The notes below the pieces were generated by a model. That model was not told where the DNA came from, did no database searches, and saw nothing but the letters and a program-made list of their open reading frames with translations. A program made the position numbers and the translations under genes. This document shows, one piece after another, positions 5,199 to 6,026 of a stretch of 6,026 bases of DNA; the stretch's first letter is position 1; each line of letters begins with the position of its first letter. Source of the stretch: UBA4661 sp002405405 (GTDB lineage Bacteria > Bacteroidota > Ignavibacteria > Kapaibacteriales > UBA4661); contig DAIUAL010000213.1 in assembly GCA_036847245.1 (NCBI GenBank), forward strand, positions 1 through 6,026, read 5' to 3'.

Positions 5199-6026
5199 AT
5201 GCCAACAACCAAAAAAGCGGTTGCGAAAGCGTCCAAAAAAGTTACCGCATCTGTTGCGCCGATAAAAAATGGTGCGGCGACCAAAAACGGCAAAAGTTCA
5301 ACACATAATGGAAATGTTTCATCGACGAATAGTGTTGTTCTTGCACCAAGTTTTGACACAACAGGATTTGATAAGCAAACGATAATCGATTGGTATCGCT
5401 TGATGCAATTAGGGCGCAGTTTGGACATTAAGGCGGCAAATTATCTGAAAATTGCAAAAGGATGGTCGTACCATGCTCCATTTGCGGGGCATGACGGAAT
5501 TCAATTAGCTCTCGGAAAAATTTTTAGACCCAACAAAGATTTCTTGTTTCCATACTATCGGGACATGATGACATGTTTAGCGGCTGGATTAACTATTGAC
5601 GAAATCTTGCTGAATGGACTAAGTAAAGATGCTGATGTTGCAGGTGGTGGTCGTCATATGAGCAACCACTTTGCCAAGCCCTCAATCGGCATCCAAAACG
5701 GTTCATCATGCACAGGTAATCATTCTCTCCATGCGGCTGGTGTTGCTCGTGCAATCAAAAAATATAATGGTGATGAAGTAGCATACTATTCTGCCGGCGA
5801 GTCTTCTTGCTCCGAAGGATATTTCTACGAGGCAGTGAATGGTGCAACTCGTGAAAAATTGCCGGTTATCTTCGTCATTCAAAATAATAAATTCGGGATT
5901 TCTGTACCGGTACATGAGCAATCTGCCAATACAAGAGTCTCGGATAATTTCCGTGGAGTTGCGGATCTTTTAATCATCAACTGTGATGGGCGTGATCCTT
6001 TCGACTCTTATCGCGCTCTTGAAGAA
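5199..6026 (+). CDS. Thiamine-diphosphate dehydrogenase E1, 2-oxoisovalerate/branched-chain type (5' part)
   Basis: The visible 276 residues are the alpha-type half of a 2-oxoacid dehydrogenase E1, which decarboxylates a 2-oxoacid on thiamine diphosphate and passes the acyl group to lipoyl-E2. Residues 1-48 are a Lys/Ala/Thr/Ser/Asn-rich extension. The E1 domain starts near FDKQTIIDWYRLM (57-69). It shows AGHDGIQLALG (96-106), FPYYRDMM (117-124, the Tyr-Arg pair that contacts the diphosphate), GGGRHMSNHF (149-158), and the cofactor motif GES (200-202), 26 residues, then NN (229-230), followed by GISVP. The spacing of the GDG-X26-NN motif is exact, but its Asp is Glu here. The wording resembles branched-chain E1 and the single-chain alpha-beta E1 proteins of Bacteroidota, so the gene may continue into a beta domain beyond the window. 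Pyruvate or another 2-oxoacid as substrate is not excluded. Confidence 0.88.
   Translation, partial: MPTTKKAVAKASKKVTASVAPIKNGAATKNGKSSTHNGNVSSTNSVVLAPSFDTTGFDKQTIIDWYRLMQLGRSLDIKAANYLKIAKGWSYHAPFAGHDGIQLALGKIFRPNKDFLFPYYRDMMTCLAAGLTIDEILLNGLSKDADVAGGGRHMSNHFAKPSIGIQNGSSCTGNHSLHAAGVARAIKKYNGDEVAYYSAGESSCSEGYFYEAVNGATREKLPVIFVIQNNKFGISVPVHEQSANTRVSDNFRGVADLLIINCDGRDPFDSYRALEE

Noticed and set aside
5042..5308. An 88-codon plus-strand open frame starting before the E1 gene
   Set aside because: It overlaps the E1 start in another frame, has a cysteine-rich composition with no recognisable motif, and the E1 frame has both a ribosome binding site and clear homology blocks.

Overview
The window looks like chromosomal DNA from a member of the Bacteroidota/Chlorobiota side of the FCB group, possibly a Kapabacteria- or Ignavibacteria-like lineage. 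Three things suggest this: a type IX secretion (Por) C-terminal sorting domain at the left edge, an FAD oxidoreductase with the NAGFACFGSP signature that I recall from Bacteroidota proteins, and a branched-chain-type E1 dehydrogenase of the kind often found as a fused alpha-beta chain in these groups. The assignment rests on protein families only, and the exact lineage is uncertain.

Layout. Positions 1-373 (+) are the 3' end of a secreted protein with a T9SS sorting domain, closed by a strong intrinsic terminator at 412-440. Positions 374-692 have no gene but hold several short inverted repeats that resemble dispersed high-copy intergenic elements. Three genes follow on the minus strand. A DAO-family FAD-dependent oxidoreductase lies at 693-1850. 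A secreted NlpC/P60 cysteine peptidase lies at 1967-2932, with its own terminator at 1889-1920. A family 5 (oligopeptide-type) ABC solute-binding lipoprotein lies at 3074-4858. The lipoprotein gene is interrupted by one in-frame TAA at 3878-3880, with the same reading frame intact on both sides. A 340-base divergent intergenic region (4859-5198) then leads to a plus-strand thiamine-diphosphate E1 dehydrogenase gene at 5199-6026, cut by the window end.

How the genes may work together. The solute-binding lipoprotein and the NlpC/P60 peptidase run in the same direction with no obvious terminator between them. They could share a transcript and a cell-wall peptide theme, but no permease or ATPase gene is present, so this is inference. 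The oxidoreductase is separated from them by a terminator. The E1 gene belongs to 2-oxoacid (probably branched-chain 2-oxoacid) oxidation.

The most notable non-coding signal is a pair of near-identical 17-bp imperfect palindromes (4940-4956 and 4982-4998), 42 bp apart, with a perfect 8-bp-stem hairpin between them and overlapping the first. They sit between the divergent lipoprotein and E1 genes and look like operators for an unidentified regulator. I see no phage, CRISPR, toxin-antitoxin or insertion-sequence genes, and no clear sign of a wholly new multi-gene system.
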